Below are positions 62,420 through 64,000 of a DNA stretch of 64,000 bases, in pieces. The DNA comes from Cognatundibacterium jejuense (GTDB lineage: Bacteria; Pseudomonadota; Gammaproteobacteria; Burkholderiales; Burkholderiaceae_D), in assembly GCF_014284255.1 (NCBI RefSeq), contig NZ_JACOFV010000014.1, positions 1 through 64,000 on the forward strand, in the 5' to 3' direction. The notes beneath the pieces are model-generated. The model saw only the letters and a list, made by a program, of their open reading frames with translations, was not told where the DNA came from and ran no database searches. Numbering within the stretch: the first letter of the stretch is position 1; each line of letters starts with the position of its first letter. The translations under genes and the position numbers were made by a program.

Positions 62420-62435
62420 CGTTCGTCAACGCACA
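62420..62435 (-). promoter_or_regulatory. Palindromic site, copy at 62420
   Basis: CGTTC-GTCAAC-GCACA on the plus strand, an exact core fit; toward the hydroxylase (minus) TGTGC-GTTGAC-GAACG. Confidence 0.65.
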
Positions 62436-62449
62436 TTAATATTTGGACG

Positions 62450-62476
62450 TTCAGCACTAAGTTGTTAAGTGCTGAA
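62450..62476. repeat. Nine-base inverted repeat between divergent promoters
   Basis: TTCAGCACT and AGTGCTGAA flank nine bases, midway between the two palindromic sites at 62420 and 62494. Confidence 0.5.
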
Positions 62477-62493
62477 GAGCGACAGACGATGAT

Positions 62494-62509
62494 CGTTCGC
62501 CAACGTACA
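62494..62509 (+). promoter_or_regulatory. Palindromic site, copy at 62494
   Basis: CGTTC-GCCAAC-GTACA followed by GA, an exact core fit, 68 bases upstream of the GTG start at 62577. Confidence 0.65.
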
Positions 62510-62576
62510 GACCTGATAAGCGAGATGACCTAATTTGAATGCAATATCCAACCAGATGCAAATACGGAGAAGCTAA

Positions 62577-62771
62577 GTGAATAAGATCGGAGAAAATATC
62601 AGGGTGGAAAGGTTTACTTTCCTGTCTCAATCAAGGGCTGTCAATAAGAAAACGAATCCGTTTGAGAAGCAACAAAAGGAAGTGCAATACCAATGCAAAA
62701 AACTAGAGGGAAGCATTGCCGACGCGATAGGCGCTATGAAAGAGTTGATCAATCATTCTCGACATCAATAA
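62577..62771 (+). CDS. Small polar protein, unknown function (GTG start)
   Basis: The 64-residue protein MNKIGENIRVERFTFLSQSR... is polar and helical, without a known motif. GGAGAAG lies before the GTG at 62577. It begins a run of small plus-strand genes (62866, 63359, 63673, 63846) that may share its promoter and the palindromic site upstream. Confidence 0.65.
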   Translation: MNKIGENIRVERFTFLSQSRAVNKKTNPFEKQQKEVQYQCKKLEGSIADAIGAMKELINHSRHQ

Positions 62772-62865
62772 GCCGGCATTGTGGTTTTTTTTAGACCTTT
62801 TTTATACAAGCAGCAAATAAATCATCGATTTCTGCAATCACGCTTTCGGGGAATGGACGCCAGCT

Positions 62866-63294
62866 ATGGAACGCAACGACAATCCACAATTAAGACGCAA
62901 ATTAGAACGCAAGGTCTCATTAGACACGATGCCAGACTTTGCCGGCAATTCGCCTTTACTTTTAATGGAAGGATGCATGTATGGGATCTGCTCTGGCAGC
63001 CTGATAGGGGCAATCTCGTTCTGGCTCTGTCACGCTGTATTGGGCAATCCAGTATCCGCACCTATATTATCTTCAAGCATATTGGCATTGTGTTTCGGCG
63101 CATTCTCAGGCGCATTTATTGGAACCCTCTTTGGTACCTCCCTCGCCTATTTCGTCAACAGTAAAAAAGTCCGAAATTTTGAGGAATCTCTACAAATACC
63201 ATTTGATCATGGCCTTTATCCAGACGAAATACAAGATAACTTTGATTACATTCAACAATGGAAATACCAGCGCGGGGAATATTCAAAAATTTGA
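62866..63294 (+). CDS. Small membrane protein, unknown function
   Basis: The 142-residue protein has a basic N-terminus (RRKLERKVSLDTM), two glycine-rich hydrophobic segments at about 35-60 and 65-95, and a polar acidic C-terminus ending QQWKYQRGEYSKI. The glycine spacing recalls glycine-zipper membrane proteins. No family is recognised. The start ATG at 62866 has no clear ribosome site. Confidence 0.65.
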   Translation: MERNDNPQLRRKLERKVSLDTMPDFAGNSPLLLMEGCMYGICSGSLIGAISFWLCHAVLGNPVSAPILSSSILALCFGAFSGAFIGTLFGTSLAYFVNSKKVRNFEESLQIPFDHGLYPDEIQDNFDYIQQWKYQRGEYSKI

Positions 63295-63358
63295 ATTTAC
63301 TCTTCTGACCACATCCCTGCTTCGAAGCAATTCTTCACCTATAAAAATGGAAATCATC

Positions 63359-63676
63359 ATGGATCAACGCGAAACAACCATTAGTAAAATTCATTCCCAA
63401 TTAGATGAACTCAATCGTACTCTCGATGATTTGGAAAAAACCATCAAAGATAAATCAGCACAGGCGAGTTCAGCTTACGATAAAGAAATGATTAATCTTC
63501 ATGAAAAATTAAATGAGATGCGCGCTAAATTAGAGGAAATGAAAACCGCGAGCACCGATCATTGGGACAATATGATGGAACACATCGAAGTATTGCAACA
63601 TGCATTTATTGCTTCCTACAATTTTTTTAAAGAAGAACTCAAAAAAAATGACTTACCAAATGGCAAATCAATATGA
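63359..63676 (+). CDS. Small coiled-coil protein, unknown function
   Basis: The 105-residue protein is strongly helical with heptads (ISKIHSQLDELNRTLDDLEK and EMINLHEKLNEMRAKLEEMK), which predicts a coiled coil. GGAA lies eight bases before ATG 63359; an ATG at 63347 is also in frame. Its last codons overlap the start of the next gene (ATGA at 63673). Its role is unknown; similar stress-linked coiled-coil proteins occur near DUF3309 genes. Confidence 0.7.
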   Translation: MDQRETTISKIHSQLDELNRTLDDLEKTIKDKSAQASSAYDKEMINLHEKLNEMRAKLEEMKTASTDHWDNMMEHIEVLQHAFIASYNFFKEELKKNDLPNGKSI

Positions 63677-63825
63677 GCCTCATCATTCTGGTACTTTTAA
63701 TTCTTTTCCTGATCGGATCTGTTCCAGCCTGGCCGCATAGCAGGAGTTGGGGATATGGGCCTAGTGGTGTCAGTGGCTTGATCATCGTCATTCTACTTCT
63801 TCTGCTCTTTACCGGCCGTCTATAA
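63673..63825 (+). CDS. DUF3309 family small membrane protein
   Basis: The 50-residue protein MSLIILVLLILFLIGSVPAW... has two hydrophobic helices around a conserved WPHSRSWGYGPSG turn, the signature of DUF3309. It overlaps the coiled-coil gene by four bases (ATGA), so the two are translated together. Its function is unknown. Confidence 0.9.
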   Translation: MSLIILVLLILFLIGSVPAWPHSRSWGYGPSGVSGLIIVILLLLLFTGRL

Positions 63826-63845
63826 ACTATTTTATTGGAGCTAAT

Positions 63846-64000
63846 ATGATTTCGTCCTTCACACTAAATACCAAAAACAAGATTTTCATCAATACCTTAT
63901 TGTTTACGATGCTCAGTACACTCATGTGTTCCAGTTTCGCCCAACAACGACGTGACAACGACATAGAGCAGCGCGGTGACCCGCAGCGCTGGTACCAGGA
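63846..64000 (+). CDS. Secreted protein, N-terminal part (cut by window edge)
   Basis: ATG 63846 has GGAG seven bases upstream and opens a signal peptide (cut after SSFA), followed by QQRRDNDIEQRGDPQRWYQ. The frame stays open to the window edge. The mature part is highly charged. It starts 20 bases after the DUF3309 gene and belongs to the same run. Confidence 0.65.
   Translation, partial: MISSFTLNTKNKIFINTLLFTMLSTLMCSSFAQQRRDNDIEQRGDPQRWYQ

Noticed and set aside
62781..63164. A 127-codon plus-strand frame overlapping the membrane protein at 62866
   Set aside because: The other frame (62866-63294) has hydrophobic segments with sensible ends, while this one is Arg/Phe-rich shadow sequence.

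Overview
The window looks like chromosome from a beta-proteobacterium of the order Burkholderiales, most likely Oxalobacteraceae. The protein families point there: MlaE/F/D with a PqiC-type lipoprotein, PpnN, CheV, DUF3300/DUF2950, CsbD, DUF3309, and Crp/Fnr proteins with the CNRHH and CECY motifs. Base composition is moderate, by eye in the mid-40s % GC. The genus cannot be fixed from the sequence alone.

Layout. 1-0.13 kb: 3' end of an IS30-type transposase. 0.4-15 kb: mostly housekeeping genes on the minus strand (nadA-nadC, an S15-type hydrolase with an M13 peptidase, cheV, ppnN). This part also holds the initiator tRNA-fMet gene with an integrase/IS481 scar beside it, and a four-gene Mla-like lipid transport operon. 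15-21 kb: a stress block with a Zn-alcohol dehydrogenase followed by grpE-dnaK-cbpA-cbpM, facing csbD and a nitroreductase. 22-28.7 kb: an exopolysaccharide locus with a processive GT2 synthase, a beta-helix protein, a secreted protein, UDP-GlcNAc 2-epimerase, a YaiO-like barrel and a membrane protein. 29-36.5 kb: a second csbD, a REC-PAS-GGDEF-EAL protein, a DUF883-like protein and four paralogous Crp/Fnr regulators. 36.5-47.2 kb: DUF4398/OmpA envelope genes and a giant cyclic beta-1,2-glucan synthase. 47-52.5 kb: small stress proteins, a SYLF protein, a chemoreceptor and an MFS transporter. 52.5-57.8 kb: a two-gene pyruvate:ferredoxin oxidoreductase module. 58-64 kb: OmpA, DUF3300/DUF2950, a fatty-acid hydroxylase and a run of small membrane or coiled-coil proteins ending in a gene cut by the window edge.

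The main discovery candidate is a shared regulatory element. Reading the intergenic regions by hand from about 15.4 kb onward, I find at least 17 copies of a palindrome with Crp-like geometry, TGTNC-N6-GNACA, with a preferred core GNNANC. Eleven of them fit GTNCGNNNNCGNAC exactly. The sites lie mainly 55-220 bp upstream of the stress and envelope genes, including all four Crp/Fnr paralogs. Read toward the gene, many continue as ACAGA or TACAAG. I infer an autoregulated stress/envelope regulon run by one or more of the four clustered Crp/Fnr paralogs. It would connect protein repair (GrpE/DnaK/CbpA), surface glycans (GT2 locus, NdvB), outer-membrane proteins and small stress proteins.
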